From Site-B1 sp963722665 (lineage in GTDB: Bacteria; Bacteroidota; Bacteroidia; Flavobacteriales; Flavobacteriaceae), in contig CAVRNW010000007.1 of the NCBI GenBank assembly GCA_963722665.1, positions 1-64,000 on the forward strand: DNA of 64,000 nucleotides, read 5' to 3'. A program made the translations under genes and the position numbers. Positions 1 through 9,890 of the stretch are shown in pieces. Every line of letters begins with the position of its first letter. Position 1 is the first letter of the stretch. The notes under the pieces are model-generated. The model did not search any database. It saw nothing but the letters and a program-made list of their open reading frames with translations, and was not told the DNA's origin.

Positions 1-13
1 AATTAAACAGTTA

Positions 14-1549
14 TTGTTGAAAAAACCATTAAAATTTAATTTTGGATTAAAAAATCTTTTTTTTATAAATAAGATTAACAGTTTTTCAATAATTATTTTA
101 AGCATAATTTATTTTGGAATTTCAACAACTTCAATTTTTGGATTATATAATGATAAATTTAAGCTAATAGTCAATTTTGGTGTTGTTGAAATAATTTCTC
201 TACTCATATTTAGTATAACATTATTTTTAGGGGCTAAATCAATTAAGTATTACTCGCTGTTTTTGGTATTCAATATTTTAGCTATGCCGGCTAGCGTTGA
301 TAATTTGTTACTTAGTATAATTATCTCTTCAAGTATAGATAATAGAGAGCTTTTTTTCCCTCTAATTAATCATATTGATATATTTTTAATTTTCGGACTA
401 ATAAAATATAGAAAAAAGGGAAAGATTCTAAAATCATTTGGACATAATAATTGGTATGTTAATTCAATTTTATTAGTAACGTTTCTTATATTTATTTCTA
501 CTGGATATAATGTGCTTTATTTTAAAAACATATATGATGTTGGCTTAATACTTTCTCACACATACCATATTAGATACATCCTATTAATATTACTATTATT
601 AAGCAATACAGACGTTTTTCAAAAAGAAAAGAAAGCTATTTTTTTAGGAATTACTATATCATTACTTTTTTTAATTACCGAATCTATTTTTTACAGTTAT
701 GTGTTTAATAATCATTCAAGACTAATTAGCGGTACATTAAGAAATAATACATATGCTAATATTTTGTCTGCGATTTCTTGTTTTCACACCTATCTAATTA
801 TTAGGAAAAAAATATCAAAAAAATTTATACTTTTAGTTTCACTAATCTTAATAACAATATTTTTTACGGAGTCTAGAAGCGCCTTATTTATATATTGCTT
901 GTACTTATTGTTTGAACTGACTAAATATCAAACATATTTAATAAACCAAAGAAAAACAAAAAAGCACTTATTAGTATAGTTTTAATAGCATTTTCTGTTT
1001 TTATTTTTGTAAAACTTTATCTAGTAATAATAGATACTCTTTAGAAAATTTCGAAATTATTGAAATAGATTTTTCAAAAAATCATTTAAATGATATTTTT
1101 GTACTTAAAAAAAATGAATTTACTGAGTCGTTAATTTTAAGGTTAGATCACTTCCAAACCTCATTGAATATGATTAAGGAGAGACCTGTTTTCGGAATAA
1201 TTCCAGCCATTGGAGGAATAGTTATAAGCAAAATTACGGATCTAAGGACTATCATGTTATGGATTCTCATAATGACGTACTAGCTATGTCATCACAATAT
1301 GGCATTGTTCCAGGTATATTGCTTTGCCTCACGATATATAACCTTTTTTTTAATTTACCAAGAATAGTAAAGGAAAAGGGAACAAAAAATAATTTACAAT
1401 ATTTGTTTATTGTGAATATTGTAATGATTTTTGCAGGAAATACAAATGCTGGACTTTTTAAGCACCAAGTTTTCGGGTTTCTTGTTTTAATATTAATGAT
1501 TTTTGTTTTGGAGAAAGAGGATATGAATCCAAATAATATCAACAAATGA
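14..1549 (+). pseudogene. O-antigen polymerase/ligase (Wzy/WaaL-like), frameshifted
   Basis: This is a multi-pass inner-membrane protein that would polymerise or ligate surface polysaccharide repeat units. Residues 1-320 are a run of hydrophobic helices ending in the family motif TESRSA. The large periplasmic loop carries RPVFGI near 1190, and the last open stretch (1259-1549) begins with SHNDVLAMSSQYGIVPG, the conserved His-Asn-Asp region, and ends in two helices. At least three frame changes are needed to join these parts, near 955 (next to an A run), 1020 and 1210-1258. Repaired length is about 510 codons, at the long side for the family. The frame is open to the left edge, so the true start may lie outside the window. 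It ends in an ATGA overlap with the acyltransferase. Polymerase versus ligase cannot be decided from sequence. Confidence 0.7.
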
Positions 1550-2599
1550 AAAGAGAAATTAATTTAGACTTATTAAGAATATTTGCAACTATTACAGTTA
1601 TTGTTTTACATGTTGATGGAAAACTTTGGTATACACAATTAGGAGTGGATAATTCAAAATGGACTATTTCTAATTATTTTGATGGTTATTCTAGATGGTC
1701 TGTCCCTGTTTTTTTTATGCTCAGCGGTTATTTTATTTTAGGAAGAGACATTAAGTTACCAAACTTTTACACGAAAAGATTGTCTAGAATTGTTATCCCT
1801 TTGTTATTTTGGAGTTTTATATATATACTTTTTGATGTTTATATTCTTAATAAGTATAGATATAAGGGGAATAATTTCTATTTTATTAGAAAAAAAAGCC
1901 TCTTTTCATTTATGGTTTGTATATTCATTAATAGGGGTTTACCTTATTGCTCCATTTTTATCAGGGTTTTTAAATATCAATCCTAGGTTGCACAGTTTGT
2001 GGTTTGTATTAATTGGTGTGTTTTTTCTGGTTTTTAAGTATATTATCACATATCTTTTTGGATTGAAACTAGAAATTGATAATGAATATTTCTATTGGCC
2101 TATTGTTTATTTTGTTCTCGGTTTTTTACTTAAAAATTTAACCTTTAAAAAGCCAAATTTAATTAGGCTTTTATCCTTTTTTACCTTTTTAGGGTCTTCT
2201 TTTCTTGCGGTTTTATTAGTGCAACATTATTCTTTGATTTCTGAAGGAAATAAACCTTATAATTTCTTTTTTAGTTATTCCCATCCAATCATAATGGTGT
2301 CATCTATTTCAATATTTATGTTCTTTCAGTATTCAAAAGGTGAATTTATGAATAACAATATTAGAAAACTTATTGAAAGTTTATCTAAGTACTCTTTCGG
2401 TATTTATTTAGTGCCTATCTTAGTAAGATCTTTATTAAACAAAGGTTATTTTGGAATATTTATGATTTTACGTTATAAAGAAATTTCTCCTTCTGTGTAT
2501 ATAATATTTAACGTTTTAATAATATTCCTTTTTTCTTATTTAATTGTTTTGATACTCGATAAAATTACATTGGGAAAATTAACAAAAATACTAACTTAA
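1546..2599 (+). pseudogene. acyltransferase family 3 (OafA-like), one frameshift
   Basis: This is an integral-membrane acyltransferase that would O-acetylate or otherwise acylate a surface sugar. The start matches the family pattern: REINLDLLRIFATITVIVLH contains the conserved Arg/Asp-Leu-Leu-Arg opening and the catalytic-type His. It is followed by WSVPVFFMLSGYF and about nine further hydrophobic helices. The reading frame breaks once near 1890 at an eight-A run; the two halves (1546-1895 and 1895-2599) join into a protein of about 350 residues, the normal family length. The start codon overlaps the stop of the upstream Wzy-like gene (ATGA), so the two are probably translationally coupled. 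The homopolymer position makes a sequencing indel the likely cause of the break. The acyl donor and acceptor are unknown. Confidence 0.78.
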
Positions 2600-2611
2600 C
2601 TAAAAGGACTA

Positions 2612-3722
2612 ATGAAGATAGCAATAATAGGAACTAGAGGGGTTCCGAACCATCATGGTGGTTTTGAGCAATTTGCGGAATTCTTTACGGTTTCTTTAGC
2701 CGATAATAGGCCATCGACGTTTATGTTTATAATTCGCACACGCATCCATATCAAGAAAGTACGTGGAACGGGGTAAATATTATTCATTGCAATTTGATCC
2801 CGAAGATGTAATAGGCACAGCCGGACAGTTTTTTACGATTTAAACTGTATTCGTCACTCCAGAAAAAGAGAGTTTTGACGTTATACTACAACTTGGATAC
2901 ACTAGTAATTCAGTATGGGGGGGATTACTACCAAAAAAACCAGTTATTGTTACCAATATGGATGGTTTAGAATGGAAGCGAAGTCAAAATACTCGCAGAC
3001 CTGTACAGAACATTTTTAAAATATGCCGAAAGATTGGCCGTTAAAAGTAGTGATTATTTAGTTCAGATTCTATAGGTATTCAAGACCTACATTCAAAAGA
3101 AAGTATAATATGAGGCTACATACATTACGTATGGAGCAGATGAACTTTTTAGACCCTTCAAGAGCCGCAGCTTTAGAAGCCTACAATGTAACGCCGTATA
3201 ATTACAACGTGTTAATTGCCAGACTTGAACCAGAAAACAATCTTGAAACTATTTTAGATGGCGCTAGCCTTAGAAGATAAAAAGGACCAACCCTTTTTTA
3301 GTGGTAGGCAAGCATGATACCAAAGTTTGGGGAGTACTTAAAGAAAAGTATATCGAAAACAACAAATGATACGCTTCATTGTAGGCGGCTATATAATTCA
3401 GAGCCATTTAAATAACCTTAGACATTTTTCTAATTTATATTTTCACGGACATTCGGTAGGAGGAACTAATCCTTCCCTACTAGAAGCCATGGCATCTAAC
3501 ACTTTAATTGTTGCCCATGACAATGTATTCAATAAAAGTATCCTAGAAAATGACGCTTATTATTTTAAAAATGCGATAGACGTAACAAACCATTTAAAAA
3601 AGCAAAAAATCGATCATTTAGATTTGGTTGAAAACAACAAGAATAAAATTTTACAAAAATATACTTGGAAAATAATTAACAGTCAATATGAAAAATTCTT
3701 AAAAGTATGTTTAAAAAATTAA
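2612..3722 (+). pseudogene. GT1 glycosyltransferase with DUF1972-type N-terminus, heavily frameshifted
   Basis: This is a GT-B glycosyltransferase of the rhamnosyltransferase (Cps2T-like, DUF1972) type, expected to add a sugar to the growing repeat unit on the cytoplasmic face. The N-terminus MKIAIIGTRGVPNHHGGFEQ is the family glycine-rich nucleotide-sugar site. Recognisable pieces continue in other frames: TNMDGLEWKR near 2955, NVLIARLEPENN near 3210, and an open C-terminal part (3366-3722) with FHGHSVGGTNPSLLEAMA, the EX7E-like donor-binding region. I count at least six frame changes and several probable substitutions between 2690 and 3370, more than elsewhere in the window. The last 16 bases overlap the next gene. 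The gene is either badly assembled here or truly decayed. Confidence 0.72.
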
Positions 3723-4918
3723 AAACAAATCTTTTTAAAAACTATTTTGAATATGCATTGTATTTGTTCGCGAGTTCTTTTTTTTGGGGGAATGCTGCAA
3801 TATCTATAGCTTATGTGATATTCTTATTAGCCGCAATTCCGGAAGTTTATAAAAATTTTAAATTAAAAGAATTTTTGAATAATCGCGGTTTGGTTTTACT
3901 TTGCTTGTTTTTTCTATTGAATTTAGTAATAGTTGTAATTTTACACGAGAATTTTGAAGAGATTTTCAAAATTATAAAATTACATTATTTCCTTGTGTTG
4001 CCAATAATTATTTTCTCTTCAAGAGGAGTATTTAAAGAAAACAAGAACATTTTATTTACACTTTCAAAAGTCTTTGTTTTTTCCGCTTTTATTAGTTTTT
4101 CTTTGAGCTTCATTTATGGATTGTACAGAATGTTCTTTGCTGAAATAAATATAAATAGTATTTATATTACCTATAATCATCTTGCAGAGTTATTAGAGGA
4201 GTTCAACCATTATACATGGGAGTATTTTATTTAATGGCCATAATTTTTTGTTTAGATCTTATACGATCTAATCATTTTTTTCGAAAAAGATATTCCTTAA
4301 TTGGAATTGTTTTATTTATTGGCATAATACTTCTGTCCTCAAGAACTAGTTTATTACTTTCTATAATTATTTTATTAATAAAGCTATTGTCAAATTCCTC
4401 TAAATTAAAAATTAGAAAGACTATATATTTTTTCATTTCTTTTTTTGTTTTAGGTTTAGTTTTAACTTTTTCTATCCCAACTTTAAAAAAAAGAGTTTTA
4501 AATTTTAACGAAAATGTATCTTCCTATTCTGGAGTATCTCTTAGAGCTAAAATTTGGAAGAATGTTATAAAGTTTTTAAAGAATCCCCAATTTACGGCCA
4601 TGGATTTTATAAATCTCAAGAAAAATTAATGAATCAGTACAAACGTGTAAATTTTAGAAGAGGATATATTAACAATTTTAATTCGCATAATCAATATTTA
4701 CAAACCTTAATGGATAGCGGAACTATCGGCCTAGTAGTTTTACTATTAATGCTGTTTTTCCCACTTTTAGATTTTCAAATACTCCATTAATGCATACTTT
4801 ATTTAGTACTATTATAATTGTTTCACTAATTCCAGAGTCTTTCTTTTTAAGGCAATATGGGGTCATGTTTTTTGGCTTATTTTCTTCTATATTTTATATT
4901 ACAAAGGATAAAATTTAA
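3707..4918 (+). pseudogene. second O-antigen ligase/polymerase-like membrane protein, frameshifted
   Basis: This is a second Wzy/WaaL-type membrane protein. The first part (3707-4234) has about five hydrophobic helices. The second (4216-4629) includes LLSSRTSLLLSIIIL, the SRT/SRS motif after a helix. The third (4554-4790) carries the periplasmic loop with SPIYGHGFYKSQEKL and SHNQYLQTLMDSGTIG, the His-Asn motif of the family. Translation continues in another frame to a stop at 4916-4918 (ending FSSIFYITKDKI). Breaks lie near 4215, 4580 and 4780. Repaired length is about 400 residues, typical of the family. It overlaps the 3' end of the GT1 gene. With the gene at 14-1549 the locus holds two such proteins, so one may be the polymerase and the other a ligase. 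Confidence 0.7.
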
Positions 4919-5433
4919 TTTACTTAAGTCAAATAGATCTATTTGAAATACAATTTAAATTTAATAGTTCAAATACAACTCATTGTATTTACTTTACTTA
5001 TTTTTACATTTTAAAATAAACCAATATAAATACTGAGCTTATTTTAGCTTAATGGTCAATCTAAAATATGAAAAGTAATAGTACTATAAGAGAGTATTGT
5101 TTCTAGTGTTTTTATTCAATTAATAAATTTTCATTATGAACATGAATAACATTTGCTGTACAGGTGCAGGCTTGTGGAATGCCAATAATAGTGTTAAACT
5201 GAAGACTTTTATAAGAAACAGCGGTTGAGGGAATCACAGGAGCATTATTTAAAAACACTATAAAAAGGTGTAATGAAATTTCTTTTGCACATAAAAAAGA
5301 GGAGATATCTCCCTTAGAGTTTCAAATGAACGTTTTGAAAAAGAAATAGAGGATTTTGTTGTTTCAAAATATATAGAACATAAAAATCAGTTTTAAATAA
5401 ACTTTAAACAATAATTATTATAAATTTCAGAAT
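4919..5433. other. 515-bp AT-rich gap holding a decayed gene tail
   Basis: No intact gene is seen here. At 5136-5205 one frame reads NNICCTGAG followed by a stop-broken stretch. At about 5220-5310 another reads EGITGALFKNTIKRCNEI and FAHKKEE. At 5313-5396 a third is open for 27 codons and ends VSKYIEHKNQF before TAA. Taken together these look like the 3' third of a protein gene whose frame is broken at least three times. I cannot assign a family. The first 200 bases (4919-5120) are plain AT-rich sequence. Confidence 0.4.
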
Positions 5434-6748
5434 ATGAAAATATCAGTAATAGGAACAGGATATGTTGGATTAGTAACAGGAACTTGTTTAGCAGAAACAG
5501 GAAATGAAGTGTTTTGTATAGATATTGATGAGAACAAAGTTAAAAAAATGCAAAAAGGTGAAGTTCCTATTTATGAACCTCATTTAGATGTGCTTTTTGA
5601 AAGAAATATTAAAGCAAACAGGCTTAAATTTTCAACATCTTTAAAGAAAGGATTAGATTATGGAGATATTATTTTCTTAGCACTTCCAACACCTGAAGAT
5701 GAAGATGGATCTGCAGATTTGTCATATGTTTTGGGTGTTGCAGAAGAAATAGGTAAGCAAATAAAGGAATACAAAGTAATTGTAGATAAAAGTACAGTTC
5801 CAGTTGGAACATCAGATAAAGTAAAAGAAACTATTGCTAAATATAGCAAATGTTGAATTTGATGTGGTTTCTAATCCAGAATTTTTACAGAGAAGGTTTT
5901 GCTGTAGATGATTTTCTTAAAACCAGAACGAATAGTTATAGGTTCAAGTTCTGAAAGAGCATCAAAATTAATGGAAAAACTATACAAACCTTTTGTACGA
6001 TCAGGAAATCCAATTATTATTTATGGATGAGAAATCTGCAGAATTAACTAAATATGCAGCAAATTCATTTTTAGCTACAAAAATTACTTTTATGAATGAA
6101 ATTGCTAATTTTTGTGAAAAAGTTGGAGCAGATGTAGATAAGGTTAGAGTTGGTATGGGAACAGATTCTCGAATAGGTAAACGATTCTTATTTCCAGGAA
6201 TTGGATATGGAGGATCTTGTTTTCCAAAAGATGTTAAAGCCTTAATAAATCAGGAAAAGATATAGATTATAGATTTTGAAATTTTAAATGCTGTTATTAA
6301 AGTTAATGATGGACAAAAAAGTATTAATTCCAAGAATTAATGCGTATTTTAATAATGATTTAAAAAATAAAACAATTGCTATTTGGGGATTGGCCTTTAA
6401 ACCTGAAACAGACGATATTAGAGAAGCACCAGCATTATATATGATTGAAGACTTGCTTAGAATGGGAGCTGACAATTAATGTTTTTGATCCTGAAGCAAT
6501 GAAAAATGTAGAAACGAAAATTTGGAGATAAATTAAATTATGCTGATAATATGTACGAAGCCACTAAAGGTGCAGATGCCTTGTTATTTGTACAGAATGG
6601 AGTATTTTTAGAACACCAGATTTTAATAAATTGAAGAGAAAACTTAAGACATCCAGTAATTTTTGATGGAAGGAATCTTTATGATGTAAACGATATGGAA
6701 ACGGAAGGGTTTTATTATAGTTCAATAGGAAGAAAAACCGTAAATTAA
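5434..6748 (+). pseudogene. ugd: UDP-glucose 6-dehydrogenase, frameshifted
   Basis: The enzyme oxidises UDP-glucose to UDP-glucuronate with NAD in the cytoplasm, giving the substrate for the next gene. The N-terminal Rossmann fold is intact (KISVIGTGYVGLVTGTCLAE, residues 2-21, GxGxxG). The central part (5993-6265) contains FPGIGYGGSCFPKDVKAL with the catalytic cysteine. The C-terminal nucleotide-binding domain (6288-6479) has AIWGLAFKPETDDIREAP. The gene stops after VFDGRNLYDVNDMETEGFYY. At least five indels occur between 5845 and 6630, including an extra A in the run near 5917. Repaired length is about 437 residues, normal for the bacterial family. The stop overlaps the start of the decarboxylase gene (TAATG), supporting one operon. 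Confidence 0.85.
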
Positions 6749-7738
6749 TGTCAAAAAAAGATACTTATAACTGGAGCAGCAGGTTTTTTAGGATCACATT
6801 TATGTGATCGATTTTTGAGAGAAGGCTATCATGTTATTGGAATGGATAATTTTATAACTGGAGATATTAAAAATATTTCACATTTAAAAGACAATCCAAA
6901 TTTTGACTTTATTGAACACGATGTAACAGAGTTTATTAATATTGAAGGAAAGTTAGATTACATTCTACATTTTGCTTCACCTGCCAGTCCAATTGATTAT
7001 TTAAAAATACCAATTCAAACCTTAAAAGTAGGATCATTAGGAACACATAATTTACTTGGGCTTGCAAAAGCAAAAAATGCAAGAATTTTAATTGCCTCAA
7101 CTTCTGAAGTTTATGGAGATCCATTAGTGCATCCGCAAACCGAAGAGTATTATGGAAATGTAAACACCATTGGACCAAGAGGTGTTTATGATGAAGCCAA
7201 ACGATTTCAGGAATCTATAACAATGGCCTATCATAGATTCCATGGATTAGAAACCAGAATTGTTCGAATTTTTAACACCTATGGCCCAAGAATGCGATTA
7301 AATGATGGAAGAGTTATTCCTGCATTTATGGGACAAGCCTTAAGAGGAGAAGATCTGACTGTATTTGGAGACGGTTTGCAAACAAGATCTTTTTGTTATG
7401 TAGATGACCAGGTTGAAGGCATTTACAGATTGCTTTTAAGTGATTACTCATATCCGGTCAATATTGGAAATCCTCATGAAATTACAATATTGGATTTTGC
7501 CAAAGAGATCATTAAATTAACCAATACAGACCAAAAAATTGTTTTTAAAGACTTACCGGTTGATGATCCAATGCAAAGACAACCGGATATTTCTCTCGCA
7601 AAGAAGTTATTAAATTGGGAGCCTAAAATTAATAGAGAAGAAGGAATGAAAATAACATTTGATTATTTTAAAGGATTAACTAAAGAGGAGCTTTACAAAA
7701 GCGAACATAAAGATTTTTCAAAGCATATAAAAAGATAA
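6748..7738 (+). CDS. UDP-glucuronate decarboxylase (UDP-xylose synthase), one frameshift near the start
   Basis: This is an extended short-chain dehydrogenase/reductase that decarboxylates UDP-glucuronate to UDP-xylose using bound NAD. ILITGAAGFLGSHL provides the TGxxGxxG motif near residue 10, STSEVYGDP the catalytic Ser/Thr region, and YDEAK (about residues 147-151) the Tyr-x3-Lys pair. The stretch HPQTEEYYGNVNTIGPRGVY is typical of the UXS branch rather than of generic epimerases. The start is ATG 6748. The A7 run at 6753-6759 must be A8 to keep frame with ITGAAG; otherwise the longest open frame begins only at a TTG at 6815. It follows ugd with an overlap and is followed after one base by the initiating transferase. 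Confidence 0.88.
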
Positions 7739-7739
7739 A

Positions 7740-9098
7740 TTGAGCTTATTTAAACAGGGCAGATATTCGGGTTATTTACGACCAGTTTCTTACATAATAG
7801 ATTTATGTATCATAAATCTATTTGCTGTTTTGTATTTTTTTAATTTCCCTGACCCACTTTTATTTGTAATAATCATATCCTTTTCCTGGATATTCTTATC
7901 TATTTATTCCCGATTTTATGAAGTATATAGGTATACAAGGGAAATAGCCATCTTAACGCTGATTTTTCGTCAATTGGTTTTATTTGCTCTTGTAGTTTTG
8001 GCCTTTTCAGGATTTTTTCATGAGTTGAATTTGGATTATAAAAGGATATTGAAATATGTTTTAACATCCTTCACTGTTATTGCCATAGTTAAATTCAGTA
8101 TTTATTTTTTGCTTCAAAAATACAGATCTGATTTTGGCGGAAATTTTAGAAAGACTGTTATTATTGGAAAAAACAAGCAGACCCTGGCCTTAGAGAATTT
8201 TTTTACTAAGAATCCGGAATTTGGATATTCTCACAAAAAGACATTTAATTTAAAAGAAAAAAAGGACCTGGAATTACAAGCCTGTTTTGATTTTGTAGAA
8301 AAGGAAGGCATAGATGAAATTTATTGCTCTATTTCTGAGTTATCAAATAACCAACTGAACCAGGTTATTGATTTTGCCGATAACAATTTAAAGATCTTAA
8401 AATTCCTTCCTGATAATAAGGAAATTTATTCCAAACGCTTAAAATATGAGTATTATGATTATATACCAATACTTTCCTTAAGGGATATTCCAATAGAGGA
8501 TTCGTTCAATTTTATAATTAAAAGATCGTTTGATATTATTTTTTCGTCAGCAGTGATTATATTCATACTATCCTGGCTAACCCCAATTATTGCAATTCTA
8601 ATTAAACTGGAATCAAAAGGGCCGGTATTTTTCAAGCAATCAAGGAATGGATTTAATTATGAAGAATTTGATTGTTACAAATTCAGGTCCATGACACCTA
8701 ATAAAGATGCTCACTTGCACCAGGCCACAAAAGGAGATCAAAGGATTACGAAATTTGGGAGTTTTATCCGAAAAACAAGCATTGATGAATTACCTCAATT
8801 CTTTAATGTATTATTTGGAGATATGTCAGTAGTCGGACCCAGACCACATATGGTAACCCATACAAATTTATACGCAAAAAGAGTTGATAAATTCATGGTC
8901 AGGCATTTTGTAAAACCGGGAATAACTGGCTTAGCTCAAATTAGAGGATTTAGGGGAGAAATTGAAACAGATAAGGATATAATCAACAGAGTAAAATATG
9001 ATATTTTTTATGTTGAGAACTGGTCTTTGTTATTGGATATAAAAATTGTAATCCAAACATCTATTAATGCGCTAAAAGGCGAAGAAAAAGCCTATTAA
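7740..9098 (+). CDS. polyprenyl glycosylphosphotransferase, WcaJ-type initiating transferase
   Basis: This inner-membrane enzyme transfers a sugar-1-phosphate to undecaprenyl phosphate and so starts the repeat unit. The 452 residues match the exopolysaccharide polyprenyl glycosylphosphotransferase family: four or five N-terminal helices (residues 15-130), a soluble CoA-binding-like middle domain, a helix near 265-285, then the bacterial sugar-transferase domain with KRSFDII, FKQSRNG, FDCYKFRSM, TSIDELPQF, GDMSVVGPRP and KPGITGLAQ. The frame is intact. The start is taken as TTG 7740, two bases after the decarboxylase stop; no ATG occurs before the first helix. The sugar specificity (often glucose or galactose) cannot be read from the sequence. 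Confidence 0.9.
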   Translation: MSLFKQGRYSGYLRPVSYIIDLCIINLFAVLYFFNFPDPLLFVIIISFSWIFLSIYSRFYEVYRYTREIAILTLIFRQLVLFALVVLAFSGFFHELNLDYKRILKYVLTSFTVIAIVKFSIYFLLQKYRSDFGGNFRKTVIIGKNKQTLALENFFTKNPEFGYSHKKTFNLKEKKDLELQACFDFVEKEGIDEIYCSISELSNNQLNQVIDFADNNLKILKFLPDNKEIYSKRLKYEYYDYIPILSLRDIPIEDSFNFIIKRSFDIIFSSAVIIFILSWLTPIIAILIKLESKGPVFFKQSRNGFNYEEFDCYKFRSMTPNKDAHLHQATKGDQRITKFGSFIRKTSIDELPQFFNVLFGDMSVVGPRPHMVTHTNLYAKRVDKFMVRHFVKPGITGLAQIRGFRGEIETDKDIINRVKYDIFYVENWSLLLDIKIVIQTSINALKGEEKAY

Positions 9099-9110
9099 TA
9101 TCTATAAATT

Positions 9111-9890
9111 TTGGAACCACTTGTTTCTGTAATCACTCCAACCTATAATTCTCAGGAATTTATTGAGCAAACCATTAACAGCATTTTAGAACAATCTTAT
9201 AAAAACTGGGAACTTATATTAATTGATGATGCGTCATCAGATGAAACGGTTGAAATAATTAACGATTATACTTCAAAGCATTCTAAGATATCCTTAATTC
9301 AAAACAAAACAAATCAGGGAGCGGGGATTTCCAGGAATATAGGAATCAATGCCGCAAAAGGGGATTTTATTGCTTTCCTGGATGCCGACGATCTTTGGCT
9401 TTCAAATAAACTGGAAGTTCAAATTGATTTGATGCTTAAAAATAATTTGGATGTTTGTTTTTCCAGTTATGACCTTATGGATGAAGGCGGAAACAAATTA
9501 TACAAAAGAGTTAATGCATTATCAGAACTAAGCTATAAAAAATTATTAAGGAGCAACTATGTAGGTAATTTAACAGGGATCTATAATCGCAAAACATTAG
9601 GTAAAATACAGTCCACGGAGTTTAGAAAAAGACAAGACTGGCTGTTGTGGTTAGCCGCCATTAAGAGATCGAATAAACCTGCAACAGGAATACAGGAATC
9701 CCTGGCGTTATATAGAGTAAGAAAGAATTCGATGTCATCAAATAAGTTTGATCTGATTAAATACAATTTTCAGGTTTACAATAAAGGGCTGGGATTTTCT
9801 TGGATAAAGTCTATGGGTTTTTTCCTTCTGTTTTTATTTGAACACTTTTTAATTAAGCCAAGGCAGATCTCTAATTTACCAAAGAACTAA
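9111..9890 (+). CDS. GT2 family glycosyltransferase
   Basis: This is a cytoplasmic GT-A fold glycosyltransferase of 259 residues, likely adding a sugar to the lipid-linked repeat unit started by the preceding enzyme. The N-terminus LVSVITPTYNSQEFIEQTI is the standard GT2 opening. IDDASSDET gives the nucleotide-binding aspartates, LDADDLW (about residue 96) the metal-binding DxD, and RKRQDWLLWL the acceptor-side RxxxW-type motif. The start is TTG 9111, 12 bases after the previous stop. The last 20 bases overlap, tail to tail, the end of the ligase-like gene on the other strand, marking the right edge of the rightward polysaccharide operon. Donor and acceptor are unknown. Confidence 0.9.
   Translation: MEPLVSVITPTYNSQEFIEQTINSILEQSYKNWELILIDDASSDETVEIINDYTSKHSKISLIQNKTNQGAGISRNIGINAAKGDFIAFLDADDLWLSNKLEVQIDLMLKNNLDVCFSSYDLMDEGGNKLYKRVNALSELSYKKLLRSNYVGNLTGIYNRKTLGKIQSTEFRKRQDWLLWLAAIKRSNKPATGIQESLALYRVRKNSMSSNKFDLIKYNFQVYNKGLGFSWIKSMGFFLLFLFEHFLIKPRQISNLPKN

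Noticed and set aside
4919..5433. tRNA or structured RNA in the gap before ugd
   Set aside because: No cloverleaf or strong stem was found; the sequence is better explained by a decayed coding region.
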